DNA of 64,000 nucleotides from an uncultured Woeseiaceae bacterium (GCA_945788625.1 CALZMQ010000033.1:1-64000); one strand, 5' to 3'; numbered from the stretch's first letter, positions 36,600 through 45,926 are shown. The notes: a model not told the origin generated them from the letters alone. Translations and numbers: made by a program.

Positions 36600-38108
36600 T
36601 TACGCCGCTTCATACGCGCTCTGAACTTCCGGGTAGAGTTCATCGAGCGGCACCGAGCGCCCGTCTTCCTGGACGATGCGGCAATGGTAGCGTTTCAGTC
36701 GCCGCGGTTCGGGAACGCCGCATGAATGAGCGATGACGCCGATTTCCTTGCGCATCGTCTCGGAGTAACGACGCACACGCTCCGCCTTGTCCTCGGGTAC
36801 GAGCCCGCGTTGCAGCTTCTTGTCGTGTGTCGTGATGCCGGTCGGGCAGGTGTTCTTGTTGCACTGCAGCGCCTGTATGCAGCCGAGCGCAAACATGAAA
36901 CCGCGCGCCGAGTTGATGAAGTCGGCGCCCAGGCAGAGCGCCCAGGCGGCTTCCGCCGGGTTGATCAGCTTGCCGCTCGCAACGACCTTGACGCGATCGC
37001 GCAATCCATACTCGGTGAGCTTGTCCACGACGAGCGGCAGACTTTCCTTGAGCGGTAAACCGACGTTGTCCATCAGGCTCATCGGCGCCGCACCGGTGCC
37101 GCCATCGGAACTGTCGACAGTGATGAAGTCGGGCGCGCTCTCGATACCGCGTTCGCGGATTTCGGTGAACAGCTCGTCAAGCCAGCCGTAGGCGCCGATA
37201 ACCGCCTTGAAGCCGGTGGGTAAGCCCGATACGTCGCGGATATGCGCGATCATGTCCAGAAGGTCACTGGCCGAGTCGATCTCCGGGTGCCGATTGGGGC
37301 TGATCGAGTCTGCGCCCGCGGAAATACCGCGAATCCCTGCGATCTCCTCGGTCACTTTCTCGCCGGGCAGTATGCCGCCCTTGCCGGGTTTCGCACCCTG
37401 GCTCAGCTTGAGCTCTATCATCTTCACGGTGTCGTGCGCAGCCACGGCGCGCAACTTGTCGTCATCGAGTTTCCCGTGCTCGTCGCGTACGCCGTACTTG
37501 GCCGTCCCGATCTGGAACACGATGTCGGCGCCACCCTCGAGGTGCCACGGTGACAGACCGCCTTCTCCCGTGTTCATCCAGTTGCCCGCCATGCGCGAGC
37601 CGTTCGACAAGGCCAGCACGGCCGGCTTCGAAATGGCGCCGTAACTCATGCCGGACAGATTGAAAACCGATTTTGCGTCGTAAGGCTCACGCGCATAGGG
37701 CCCGATCGTGACGGGCGCCGACGGTACCGCGTCCTCCTCGAGCGTCGGGTACGGGCAATTCACGAATATCGGCGTGCCGCAGGGCGACAGGTTTAATGTC
37801 GAGCCGAACGCGATCGTGCTGTCGACGCCTTTCGACGCGCGGTACGCCCAGGAGCGTTGCGCACGATTGAATGGCATCTCTTCGCGGTCGAGCGAGAAGA
37901 AATATTGCCGAAAGAACTCGCCAAGGTGCTCGAAGACGTAACGGAACCGGCCGACGACCGGAAAATTACGACGCACGGTTTGGGTTGTTTGCGTCTTGTC
38001 GACGATGTACATGACGATGATGACGAGAATGCCGGCGCCGACGACGAAAACGAACAGTACGGCAAGCACCTGCATCACGAACAGGGTGGTTTCGAGTGTT
38101 TCGCTCAT
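36600..38108 (-). CDS. FMN-binding glutamate synthase-like protein (membrane-anchored)
   Basis: A 502-residue protein from ATG 38108. It starts with a membrane helix (FVMQVLAVLFVFVVGAGILVIIVMYIV). The glutamate-synthase FMN domain follows, with SYGAISKPAVLALSNG and GAKPGKGGILPGEKV. It continues with DGGTGAAPMSLMDNVGLPL, VKVVASGKLINPAEAAWALCLGADF and the iron-sulfur Cys signature ALQCNKNTCPTGITTHDKKLQRGL (C-x-x-x-x-x-C type). It is related to GltB's synthase domain without its amidotransferase. The role of these stand-alone proteins is unclear; the membrane anchor is a feature of this clade. An extended start at 38198 is not family-like. Confidence 0.93.
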   Translation of the reverse strand: MSETLETTLFVMQVLAVLFVFVVGAGILVIIVMYIVDKTQTTQTVRRNFPVVGRFRYVFEHLGEFFRQYFFSLDREEMPFNRAQRSWAYRASKGVDSTIAFGSTLNLSPCGTPIFVNCPYPTLEEDAVPSAPVTIGPYAREPYDAKSVFNLSGMSYGAISKPAVLALSNGSRMAGNWMNTGEGGLSPWHLEGGADIVFQIGTAKYGVRDEHGKLDDDKLRAVAAHDTVKMIELKLSQGAKPGKGGILPGEKVTEEIAGIRGISAGADSISPNRHPEIDSASDLLDMIAHIRDVSGLPTGFKAVIGAYGWLDELFTEIRERGIESAPDFITVDSSDGGTGAAPMSLMDNVGLPLKESLPLVVDKLTEYGLRDRVKVVASGKLINPAEAAWALCLGADFINSARGFMFALGCIQALQCNKNTCPTGITTHDKKLQRGLVPEDKAERVRRYSETMRKEIGVIAHSCGVPEPRRLKRYHCRIVQEDGRSVPLDELYPEVQSAYEAA

Positions 38109-38325
38109 TGTCAGGTCCCAGTTAGAAGGTTGAGGGGGCTTCCATGCACAGGCCCGATCGGCCGGTGCTCCCGGGAACGTCTCCCGTATGCCGAGCATGG
38201 CCGGCGTTTATTTCTTGTGGTTCTGTAGACTGGACCGCAACATCGGCAAATTTATTTCAGGCGACGGAACTGGCGCCTGTGCTTTTGCGTTGATGCAATC
38301 CGGGCATCCCGGCGCCTGATTGCCT

Positions 38326-39348
38326 TTACAAATGCAACTCGACGAGATCGCCATCGGAGACGAGGTGGTCCGGACCGACCTGCTGGCCGTCGAATACCTC
38401 GGTACCCCACATCCGCGCGAACTTCAGTCCCCGAGCGATGTCCTTGTGCACCAGGCGAGCGACATCGAGCACCGTGCCGCCGCGCCGCACGGTAAAGGGC
38501 TTGTCGTCGTCCGCCGGCTTTCCCGGCGTCTTGGTGTAGACGCGAACGATTTCCAGTGCGCCGAACAGGAACGACCCCAGCTCGTCGAGGCCGTCGCCCG
38601 TTTTCGCCGACATTGTCAGAGTGGGATAACGTAAACCGAGCAACTCCTCGAGGATCTCGACTTCCTCGGGATCGGGGTCGAGATCGCTCTTGTTGGCGAT
38701 CAATACCGTGGGAAGGTCGAGGCGAAACGGGTCTTCCGGGTCGTCCGAATCCTGCGGCTCCTGAGATTCCAGGCCGGGCCAGGCCGGAGTGAGGAACACC
38801 TTCTTTTCCGCCAGGCGCTCGAGGAGCACCGGTACTTGTTCGAGGCAATCGGGGTCGCTGATGTCGACAACCAGCAACGCGGCATCGGCGGGCTGCAAGG
38901 CATTGACGAACCACGGTTCCATGAATTCACCAGACACCGGGGGCAGGTCGACCAGTTGAAAATGGACGTCCTCATAGGGAAGCATGCCCGGCACCGGCAG
39001 ATGCGTCGTGTACGGGTAAGGCCCGACGTCACTGTGCGAGCCGGTCAGGCGGGCATGCAAGCTGGATTTGCCGGCGTTGGGTGGTCCGAGGAGGCAGAGT
39101 TGTGCGGCGCCTTCCGAGCGCACGACAAGCGCAGGGCCGCTGCGGCGGCCGCCCTTCTTTGGCCCGGCGAGTTCCTCGCTCAGTTGCTTGATGCGGGTTT
39201 TAATGTCGGCCTGCAGGTGCTCGGTGCCCTTGTGCTTCGGTATCGTGCGAAACATCTCGCGCAGGCAAGCCAGGCGCTCCCCGGGCTCACGCGCCTCGCG
39301 GTACGCCTCTTCGGCCTTCTTGTATTCGGGCGTAACGTTGGTCGGCAT
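38326..39348 (-). CDS. TGS-domain GTPase (DRG/OBG-like)
   Basis: A 340-residue GTPase. A helical N-terminus (~1-75) is followed by G1 LLGPPNAGKSSLHARLTGS, a G2 region PYTTHLPVPGM, G3 VDLPPVSG, G4 IANKSDLD and G5 MSAKTG. The C-terminal TGS domain is PFTVRRGGTVLDVARLVHKDIARGLKFARMWG...DHLVSDGDLVELHL. The TGS domain is the one shared with DRG, ObgE-like and ThrRS proteins. The DRG-type architecture is uncommon in bacteria. It likely acts on the ribosome or tRNA, by family analogy only. The start ATG 39348 is chosen because the upstream open codons are not family-like. Confidence 0.9.
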   Translation of the reverse strand: MPTNVTPEYKKAEEAYREAREPGERLACLREMFRTIPKHKGTEHLQADIKTRIKQLSEELAGPKKGGRRSGPALVVRSEGAAQLCLLGPPNAGKSSLHARLTGSHSDVGPYPYTTHLPVPGMLPYEDVHFQLVDLPPVSGEFMEPWFVNALQPADAALLVVDISDPDCLEQVPVLLERLAEKKVFLTPAWPGLESQEPQDSDDPEDPFRLDLPTVLIANKSDLDPDPEEVEILEELLGLRYPTLTMSAKTGDGLDELGSFLFGALEIVRVYTKTPGKPADDDKPFTVRRGGTVLDVARLVHKDIARGLKFARMWGTEVFDGQQVGPDHLVSDGDLVELHL

Positions 39349-39592
39349 AGCTACGAATATTACCTGAGCGGACCGCGCTCCGATCAACTCGCTTCCATTT
39401 CGCCGTGGGTACAACCCAGAATTGACGCCACGCGCCCGCCGGCCCGTATCTCCAATACATCCGACAAGCGATTAACTACTGGAGCACCATCGAAAGCAGC
39501 CGGCAGGCATTGAAGAACCTGGTAAAAGCCTTTCCCTTTGTTGGTGTCAAGACCGTAACGGCAGTCTGAACAAAAGCATGACCCTGCAGCCG

Positions 39593-40198
39593 CTATTGCA
39601 GGCCGACCCGCTTGTCCTTGTAGCTCTTGTAGAACCAGTGGCGCTTGCCCTTGGGGCTCATGATGCCGACGTGCAGCGTCTTGCCGCCCAGGCCCAGTGA
39701 AATTTCCAGCCCCGGATGATCGCGGGAGAGTTCCCGGACCAGTTGCTCGGCCGCGCGCCGGTCGTCCGTGCTTGAAAAGTCGAAATCGCCGCTGCAGGCA
39801 TTCGGGTGATCAGACTTGATTCCCGATGTTGCGACCAGGCGGTTGTAGGACATGGGTCGATAGAGGTTACGAATCCTGATCGAGTTTCCGACATGATCCC
39901 GCATCAGGTCACCAACGCGCAGCACCAGCAGTGACCACGGCCACAGGTGCAACGGCGGCACCAGCTCAGTGAAGCCTGCTTGTTTCGCTTTGGACTTCTT
40001 GTGCGGCGTGACCACTTCGTCAATGGTAAAAAACTCGATGCCGAAATCGAACAGGTAGTTCTCGAAGTCGTCCCGGCTGCCGGGGGCATAGACGTCGGTA
40101 TCGACGAAACTGCCGTCCAGCCCGAGAAACTCGCCGCTTTCGCGTACCGCTTCAATGCGATTTAGCGCGGCTTCTGGTGTAACGTGGAATTCACTCAT
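39593..40198 (-). CDS. Peptidase M15-like (D-Ala-D-Ala peptidase / DUF) protein
   Basis: A 201-residue protein with no signal peptide. Around residues 105-175 it carries NSIRIRNLYRPMSYNRLVATSG and SDHPNACSGDFDF, with a later LHVGIM. The S-x-H...x-D and H spacing recalls the zinc ligands of M15 peptidases of the M15_3 type, which process D-amino-acid peptide bonds of peptidoglycan. The A/G that usually follows the second ligand is altered. The enzymatic call is provisional. It is the last gene of a same-strand block running left from 49211. Confidence 0.55.
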   Translation of the reverse strand: MSEFHVTPEAALNRIEAVRESGEFLGLDGSFVDTDVYAPGSRDDFENYLFDFGIEFFTIDEVVTPHKKSKAKQAGFTELVPPLHLWPWSLLVLRVGDLMRDHVGNSIRIRNLYRPMSYNRLVATSGIKSDHPNACSGDFDFSSTDDRRAAEQLVRELSRDHPGLEISLGLGGKTLHVGIMSPKGKRHWFYKSYKDKRVGLQ

Positions 40199-40224
40199 GG
40201 TTCTTCTCCGCCTTGCTCGGGCGA

Positions 40225-40755
40225 TTATCGGAAACTGACTTCACAAACCCGAAAGGCCTTGTTGTCGCAGTACCGTCCGCTGCACTTGATACCGTTTGCA
40301 AGAAATTGCTGGCCTGCTTTGTCGCCCAGGAAAAGGGAGAGCCTTCCTCCTCTTTCTTCCGATACCCTGCTGGTCATTCCGCAGTTCAGGTTATTGGCGT
40401 TGGCGACCTGCACGCAGTACAGCGATACCTTGTCACAGTAGCGACCCTTACACGCGAGACCCGCTACGTAGTGATGCGAACTCGGGCAATTCCGCACCCC
40501 GCCGCGTTCTTCCGATATCCATTGCGTCCAGAATGCGCTGCCGAGTTTCATGCCGCGATACTTCTTGCATCCAATTTTAATTTTGTCGCAGAATCTCCCC
40601 GTGCACTGGATTTCCCCGACGAAGGAGCCAGGGTCACACGTTGCCGGCGGAGTCTCTTCCGAGATCGGTCCAACGCTCGACGCAAGGACCGTTCCTGCGG
40701 CCGCCGCCGCAATCGCGACGATACCAGTGCGAGTAATCAATCGTTTGAGGTTCAT
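40225..40755 (-). CDS. Exported Cys-rich triple-repeat protein
   Basis: A 176-residue product from ATG 40755 (GGAGAG in front) with a signal peptide (MNLKRLITRTGIVAIAAAAAGTVLAS). The mature part is three repeats of ~45 residues, each with [IV]SEE followed at ~20-30 residues by CxGR[FY]CD[KN] and a later Cys: CTGRFCDKIKIGC, CKGRYCDKVSLYC and CSGRYCDNKAFRVC. The Cys pairs probably form disulphides. I recall a similar 'SEE...CxGxYCD' pattern from scattered bacterial secreted proteins but know no function. It is transcribed with the neighbouring unknown cytoplasmic genes, 40 bases below the 41791 gene. Confidence 0.8.
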   Translation of the reverse strand: MNLKRLITRTGIVAIAAAAAGTVLASSVGPISEETPPATCDPGSFVGEIQCTGRFCDKIKIGCKKYRGMKLGSAFWTQWISEERGGVRNCPSSHHYVAGLACKGRYCDKVSLYCVQVANANNLNCGMTSRVSEERGGRLSLFLGDKAGQQFLANGIKCSGRYCDNKAFRVCEVSFR

Positions 40756-40795
40756 TTTTCTCTCCTTCCTGGCGTTGCCAACAGCCTTCGTGTTT

Positions 40796-41791
40796 CTAGT
40801 CGGCGTGTGTGTGGATACCCGTATCCGAACAGGAGGTCGGGTTCTCGAAGAAACTGTTCTCCGCTTCGAAGAAGCGCCGCGTGATGTTCTGCCAGCCCTT
40901 TTCGAGGAATATGTCCCGGCCCCGGCCAGGCAGTGGTTCATGAACGATCTTGTTCGCCGCATCGGTCCAGCCGAAATGCCACGTCTTGCCACCTGCGATG
41001 CCGTCCGCGCAAACGGCGACCCGTTTCGTTACCTTGAGATCTGCGACCCGCTTAAACCCACTCACGTTCCCAAGCAGGACGTTCAGCCGTTTCGCAAGCT
41101 TTGCCCCGTGTGGCGCCTGGATCGTGCATGACACGACGCTGGCGCCATCGGAGTCGGCCTCCAGGCGGATGTCGATGACGCCGGACCCGTCTTCCGCAAA
41201 CGCGTCGAAATTCGAGTTGATCCATGCTTCGTACATGCCCAGCTCGAGCCTGCGAATGCCCGGCCCCTGCTGGCTCGCTGCGCGAACGTTGTCCGTCGCG
41301 TCGATGAGTTCGTCGAACACGGCAGTCGGGTCATCGGCCTCGAGGAATTGCAGCGTGATCTCCTCCGTTAATTCGTCAACGAAGCCGGAGTCGTAAGCCG
41401 AGCGCCAGCCGTTCATCACTTCCGTCAGGTTGTGAATCCAGTCTGCGACGTCTTTGCCACGAGAGTCCGATCCACCGGCAAACTCGGGGCTCAGTGCATT
41501 CCAGAAATCGACAACCAGCGAAACGCCGGGTGCTTTCTTGCCGACCGCTTTCCACAGGAACTTGATCGCTACACCTATCGCAGCCGCCGAGGAGCGTTGC
41601 AGCAGGTCTTTCGCTGCGCGGTCTTCGGAGCCGAGCGATACGGTCGTCGTCAGCTGGCTCAACGCGTCTTCGAAGTTATCCACAAAACGGTTGTGAACCT
41701 CCTTCAACGCTGCGACGTACTCGGCGATGCGGTCTTTCGTTCCGGCCGGTATATCGGTTTCATGATCTTGAAAAATGATTTCCTGAGGCAT
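40796..41791 (-). CDS. Unknown protein, 331 residues
   Basis: No signal peptide. A helical N-terminal half (~1-175) starts MPQEIIFQDHETDIPAGTKDRIAE. It includes a hydrophobic, glycine-poor stretch SSAAAIGVAIKFLWKAVGKK and VSLVVDFWNAL, possibly able to insert in a membrane. The C-terminal half is beta-rich and charged, with VIDIRLEADSDGASVVSCTI, and ends with EAENSFFENPTSCSDTGIHTH. I do not recognise it. Its place between unknown cytoplasmic proteins in one orientation suggests a joint role. It ends 26 bases before the next gene's stop and starts 40 bases before the Cys-rich gene. Confidence 0.75.
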   Translation of the reverse strand: MPQEIIFQDHETDIPAGTKDRIAEYVAALKEVHNRFVDNFEDALSQLTTTVSLGSEDRAAKDLLQRSSAAAIGVAIKFLWKAVGKKAPGVSLVVDFWNALSPEFAGGSDSRGKDVADWIHNLTEVMNGWRSAYDSGFVDELTEEITLQFLEADDPTAVFDELIDATDNVRAASQQGPGIRRLELGMYEAWINSNFDAFAEDGSGVIDIRLEADSDGASVVSCTIQAPHGAKLAKRLNVLLGNVSGFKRVADLKVTKRVAVCADGIAGGKTWHFGWTDAANKIVHEPLPGRGRDIFLEKGWQNITRRFFEAENSFFENPTSCSDTGIHTHAD

Positions 41792-41817
41792 GTCTGTCTC
41801 CTGGTTTTGTTTGTTGG

Positions 41818-43686
41818 TTAATCAGCCCAGATGAGCGATTCATCCGGGTTTGGGCATTTCGGTAACAGTTCCATGACGTAGGCATGTAGAACGGGAAGCC
41901 CCTCCCCAGTCAGCGCAACGACTTCTTCGTTCTTCACGATCTTCCAGTTGAGCGTCTTTTTCTGTGCGCGGAAATGGTACGAGTACGTCTCTTCATCGAG
42001 CTCGTTACCCTCCCTGTCTTCGAGAACCAGCGAGACGGTGCCGGCGTTCGAACCGCTGACGGAAGGTATGACCACGGAAAACGTGCGCGTGAGTTTGGAC
42101 GTTTTCGTCAGTTTTATCGGGGTCTTTTCGTCGCTGTCTTCCCGGATGAAGGAGAGTGACAGGCCATCGAACGCTGCAGCGTCGGCGGAGTCGGCAGTGA
42201 TTGCGCCCGTAACTGTAATGGGCGCTTTCCGGGCCACTGCGGTGATTGTCCTGATCACGCGCCTCGGTCGTGCTTTGTGCGCCGCCGCGCGGCGTCTCGG
42301 CGGACGGGCTGCGGAAGATCGCGGTCGTGCAGTTCGATGATCTCTCACCTTCGGGCGCCGCACTTTGCGCCGCTTCCTGCTGTTTTTTTCGGCCTTCCGG
42401 TTTGCCCTCAACAGCCTTTGCGACGATGCGAAGCTCTTCTTCCTGCCGGCGTTTGCGAGCAGGGCTACCGTGGTCTTGGCGTTGCGCCGCGTCCGCAAGG
42501 TTACGACTCTCGGGTTCGGTCGGGACGCGCCTTTCGTTGCGACAAAAGTCTGGCGCCTGGTGCGCGCATTGCGTATGAATATCGCTCTCGTTGCCAGGAC
42601 CGGGAACTCGCCCGATCCGCTACCGTCGGACAATAGCGAATCGCCGGTTCTCCAGTAGCGGGCTTCGAAAAAGTCCCGATCGAGCCAATCCCGAATAATG
42701 TCGCAGACCGTGTACTCGAACGAGAGTGAGTCCATGTCCGTGGCGACGAGATCAAGCGATTGTTCGGAGACGCCAAGCGCCTCGAACATTTTGCTGTCCA
42801 GGCCGGTACGCACGTCCGCCCAGTCGATTGTCACTTTTCGCCAGCTGGGATTGTCCCCTTCCGAGAACAGCGGCGCGATGGGAGCGAGGCGGGCAGTAAA
42901 GAACGACAAGCCACTCGAAGAAAGGCGCGCTCGCCTGCCCGACTGGAAGCGCGACAGGAGCCTGTCTCTCTCATCCTGAAAGCTCGCCACCTCGCTTGCA
43001 GATTTTATGGTTGCGAACGCGGCCTCAATTTCCTGCCGCGCACCCAGGGTAAGCCACTCCGCCTCAAGACGCTGTTGCCTGGCCAGAAGCGTGTTCACGC
43101 GGGCGCGGTCGTTTTCTTCCTCTGCGGCACGGATCTCGGCGTCGAGATCTTCGAGGCGTTTCTCGAAATCGCGATAGAGCTCCAGGGCACTGGTGGCATT
43201 TAATGCGCCGTCGGCATCGGCTTTGAACAACAGCGCCCTGGCGCGTTTGACATCGTCGTTCTCGTCCGCAGCCGATTCGGCAAACTCCGCGTCGCGTAGC
43301 ACGGCTTCATACAAACGGTTAACGGGCTGAAGTTCGCCGACGGGCGGCGCCCGCAGCGCAAACGGTACCGCGCCGTTCAGGATTCGATCGTGCAAGTGCG
43401 CCGTGAGATCGTCCATGTGCAAGTCGAATATGCTGAGCTCCCGGTCCGCATCGAGCCCTTCACCGTCAGCGTCGGAACGGATGTTGCGCATGATCCTTTC
43501 CAACGGAAGCAGCTCGTCGACCATCGGGTAGCCGAGTTCATCGGGCCCGACCAGGGTGACGAATCCGCCATCCTCACTGGCCGGTAACACGCCTGTTTGC
43601 GGCAAATGCAGCCGTTCCCGGTCGATTATCAGCGCGCTGACAGCAGCTGCGGATACGCCAATCCTGTTTTCGAATTCGGTGGGCAT
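41818..43686 (-). CDS. Unknown large protein, 622 residues; probable internal double frameshift
   Basis: It starts at ATG 43686 with GGAAGGACC in front. The N-terminal ~300 residues are a helical, charged region (e.g. LYRDFEKRLEDLDAEIRAAEE, coiled-coil-like) followed by FFTARLAPIAPLFSEGDNP. The C-terminal ~150 residues look like a beta domain, with TVTGAITADSADAAAFDGLSLSFI and TRTFSVVIPSVSGSNAGTVSLVLE. Between them (about nucleotides 42650-42230) the present frame gives an odd Arg/Lys-rich segment. Another frame there is open and more protein-like. The likely explanation is two compensating frameshifts (or errors); see the finding. No family was recognised. Confidence 0.7.
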   Translation of the reverse strand: MPTEFENRIGVSAAAVSALIIDRERLHLPQTGVLPASEDGGFVTLVGPDELGYPMVDELLPLERIMRNIRSDADGEGLDADRELSIFDLHMDDLTAHLHDRILNGAVPFALRAPPVGELQPVNRLYEAVLRDAEFAESAADENDDVKRARALLFKADADGALNATSALELYRDFEKRLEDLDAEIRAAEEENDRARVNTLLARQQRLEAEWLTLGARQEIEAAFATIKSASEVASFQDERDRLLSRFQSGRRARLSSSGLSFFTARLAPIAPLFSEGDNPSWRKVTIDWADVRTGLDSKMFEALGVSEQSLDLVATDMDSLSFEYTVCDIIRDWLDRDFFEARYWRTGDSLLSDGSGSGEFPVLATRAIFIRNARTRRQTFVATKGASRPNPRVVTLRTRRNAKTTVALLANAGRKKSFASSQRLLRANRKAEKNSRKRRKVRRPKVRDHRTARPRSSAARPPRRRAAAHKARPRRVIRTITAVARKAPITVTGAITADSADAAAFDGLSLSFIREDSDEKTPIKLTKTSKLTRTFSVVIPSVSGSNAGTVSLVLEDREGNELDEETYSYHFRAQKKTLNWKIVKNEEVVALTGEGLPVLHAYVMELLPKCPNPDESLIWAD

Positions 43687-43699
43687 GTCAGGGTCCTTC

Positions 43700-45346
43700 C
43701 TACACCCAGTCTTCCGGATTCGGAAAACTATCGAAGTCCGGGTTCGGGGCGAGCTTGGTAAACCGGCTTGCCAGCGCCACCAGGAACCATCCCTGCATCG
43801 TGATGATCCCTTTGCTCTCAGCCTGGGACATATCCATGCGGGTCGTTGTTGTCGTGCGCTTGCCGCTGGCGCCAAAGCCGAAAAGGCTGCCGCCCGCTTT
43901 CGCGCTGAAGTCGGACTTGGAGTTCCTGGCAGCTTTCTTCACCGCGTTTGACTGAAGCGTGAGGTTTCTGACGAAGTACGCCGTCATCGGTATCGCACGC
44001 ATTGCGCCTTCCAAAGGAGGTACCTTGCCGTCGGACAGCCGCGTGATCTCGTTGATCTGGTCGAGCCGCTTCTTCGATTTGGGGTCGACTGTCGTGTAGG
44101 CGCGTGATTCGAGAAAACCCAGGTCCAGCCATGGGCGATCGATGATTCCCTGCACGATCTCGTAGGACATGCTGAAACCCTCGTTGAACAGGCCGCTTGC
44201 ACTAAACTCGGAATTTTTCTTCGCCTTGGCGCTGCCGACAAAAGGAATACCGGTCATAAATCCCTTGACGCTGCCGCTCGTGCTCCTGTTACTCATCCGC
44301 CGCCATGTCTGCGAGTTCGAACTATTGAGTTCGACCTTCATAGCCGTTGGCGCGTTGAGGATCCCGTTCGGACGCAGCGCCGTGTAGTAGGCTTGCTCGG
44401 ATAAAGCGCTGATGCCTTCGTCCGTCGCGATAAGAGCGGCGACGACCTTGTTGGCCTTCAATGTGTTGCGGAGGTCGCTGACATACTCCGGCATACCGGC
44501 CCGCGATAGCTGTTCGATCCGGGCGATGATGCCCTCGACTCTCGTCTTCTGACCCTGGGACTCCCAGCGGCGCTCGGCGTTCCTGATACGCGCGTCAACC
44601 ATTTCCTTGATGTCGCGAATGTTGGGATTGTTCGCCGAGACCTTCGAGAGCCGGTCGATACCTTCACTACGTACCTGCTCGTACTTGGTGGCAAGGGCCT
44701 GGTAGATCTTCATGATCTTCGTCGGCTCCGAAATGAGGTTGGCGTCTTCGACGAAATCGTCTGTTTCCGTACCGTCCGCCAACAGGGCGTCAATATCGAC
44801 ATCCTCGTCGTCATCGGCGTCGGGCACAGGTTCAAGCGCGGTGGGCTTGGGTTCGGGTGTCTTGTACAGGATCGCCCGGAGCCTCTCGAGCTCCGCGTTT
44901 TCCTCGTCACTTCGCGAATTGTCCACAACCCGGCAGTTGTCGAGCACACCCTTGTACAGCTTGGAGACGGACAGTCCGCTCGAGATGAGAGCGTTCAGGT
45001 CGACGGCGTCGTCACGGGTCATCGTCTTTTTCAGCGGGTTGGTACCCAACTCGGGAACGTAATCCGTCATGGCAGCGAAGTTGACCATGCTGCGTAGCAT
45101 GTCGTTTGCAGTAAATGCTACATTTCCATCCGCATCCTTGTTGTCGATCTTCTTGGCCTTGCGGCCGATGTCCATAAATTTTGCAAATTCGTCCCCCAAC
45201 GGAACCCCCGGCAGAAAATAGTTGAAGGCGACATTGTCCGGTTTGCCGTTTTCTATCATCGATTGGATTTCGCCGTACATGACATCGATCATGTCTGCGG
45301 TTTTGAATTGTTTTACCTGTGCTGGTGTGATCGGTTTGCTCGGCAT
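43700..45346 (-). CDS. Unknown protein, 548 residues
   Basis: No signal peptide or membrane span. The N-terminal region (MPSKPITPAQVKQFKTADMI) is followed by an acidic linker rich in Asp (PDADDDEDVDIDALLADGTE), then helices. A C-terminal half contains GFSMSYEIVQGIIDRPWLDLGFLESRAYTT and a Gly/Thr-rich segment ending ITMQGWFLVALASRFTKLAP. The IDRPW segment stands out as a conserved-looking core, but I cannot name the family. It starts 88 bases downstream of the small 126-residue gene and overlaps nothing. A cytoplasmic role is likely. Confidence 0.75.
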   Translation of the reverse strand: MPSKPITPAQVKQFKTADMIDVMYGEIQSMIENGKPDNVAFNYFLPGVPLGDEFAKFMDIGRKAKKIDNKDADGNVAFTANDMLRSMVNFAAMTDYVPELGTNPLKKTMTRDDAVDLNALISSGLSVSKLYKGVLDNCRVVDNSRSDEENAELERLRAILYKTPEPKPTALEPVPDADDDEDVDIDALLADGTETDDFVEDANLISEPTKIMKIYQALATKYEQVRSEGIDRLSKVSANNPNIRDIKEMVDARIRNAERRWESQGQKTRVEGIIARIEQLSRAGMPEYVSDLRNTLKANKVVAALIATDEGISALSEQAYYTALRPNGILNAPTAMKVELNSSNSQTWRRMSNRSTSGSVKGFMTGIPFVGSAKAKKNSEFSASGLFNEGFSMSYEIVQGIIDRPWLDLGFLESRAYTTVDPKSKKRLDQINEITRLSDGKVPPLEGAMRAIPMTAYFVRNLTLQSNAVKKAARNSKSDFSAKAGGSLFGFGASGKRTTTTTRMDMSQAESKGIITMQGWFLVALASRFTKLAPNPDFDSFPNPEDWV

Positions 45347-45434
45347 CGTTCTCTCCTGCTAAGAAATATTGTCTGGCGTGTCGGTTTCGCCCCTGGTTCG
45401 AAGCGATGTGTGTTTGTCCTGGTCGACGTGGAAA

Positions 45435-45815
45435 TCAGCCTTCCACCAACTCGAGCGATACGTGATCGCCGGGCTTGACGGCCGGTACACCGGTGCCAGT
45501 GAATGTGTTTACGGGTGTGAACCTGCGAAGCTCGGTACCGCTGAAATCGCCGGCACGGCATCGCCACTTTCTTCCGGGCGCGGAAACGTCATCGACACTC
45601 TTGAGTGCGCCTATGTCGTTCCCGACTCGATCGGACCCGTGGCTCGAAAATTCGTAGCTGAGGCCCGGTGCAATATCGCTGGCCGCGTTCAGTACGTCGA
45701 AGACATCCAGTCCGGTCTTACCGAGCGCAGGTTGCGGCCGCAGATCGGTAATCTGTTTGCGAAAGCCGTTGCCGTAGTCAATGTCGAGTGAAATCGTGTT
45801 TTTGTGCGTGTCCAT
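45435..45815 (-). CDS. Small protein, DUF4430-like domain
   Basis: A 126-residue protein from ATG 45815 with GGAGG in front. It begins MDTHKNTISLDIDYGNGFRKQ and continues LGKTGLDVFDVLNAASDIAPGLSYEFSSHGSDRVGNDIGALKSVD, then a GRKW..RAGD end and GDHVSLELVEG. This recalls the DUF4430 / ubiquitin-like beta-grasp pattern, in which a short ligand-binding fold ends on 'G..V.L'. I hold the family call weakly. No signal peptide. It stands between the CHAT protease and the unknown 548-residue protein. Confidence 0.6.
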   Translation of the reverse strand: MDTHKNTISLDIDYGNGFRKQITDLRPQPALGKTGLDVFDVLNAASDIAPGLSYEFSSHGSDRVGNDIGALKSVDDVSAPGRKWRCRAGDFSGTELRRFTPVNTFTGTGVPAVKPGDHVSLELVEG

Positions 45816-45926
45816 ACCGCCTCCACTTCAGATTCATTGCGATGTAGTCAATGAACTGACGTGAAAGCGAAATACCTCGCACCTGCGGCAGGGTGCGTGT
45901 GGAAACACGAATTAGAACAAGGGGAT

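Noticed and set aside
39424-39569. Protein-like stretch ending FPFVGVKTVTAV in the gap after the TGS GTPase gene
   Set aside because: It has no usable start codon or ribosome site and no recognisable family. It could be a gene remnant, but nothing supports that beyond a pleasing composition.
45878-45897. Hairpin CGCACC...GGTGCG after the CHAT gene, possible terminator
   Set aside because: Six-base stem with an eight-base loop and no clean T tract on either side. Too weak to call.
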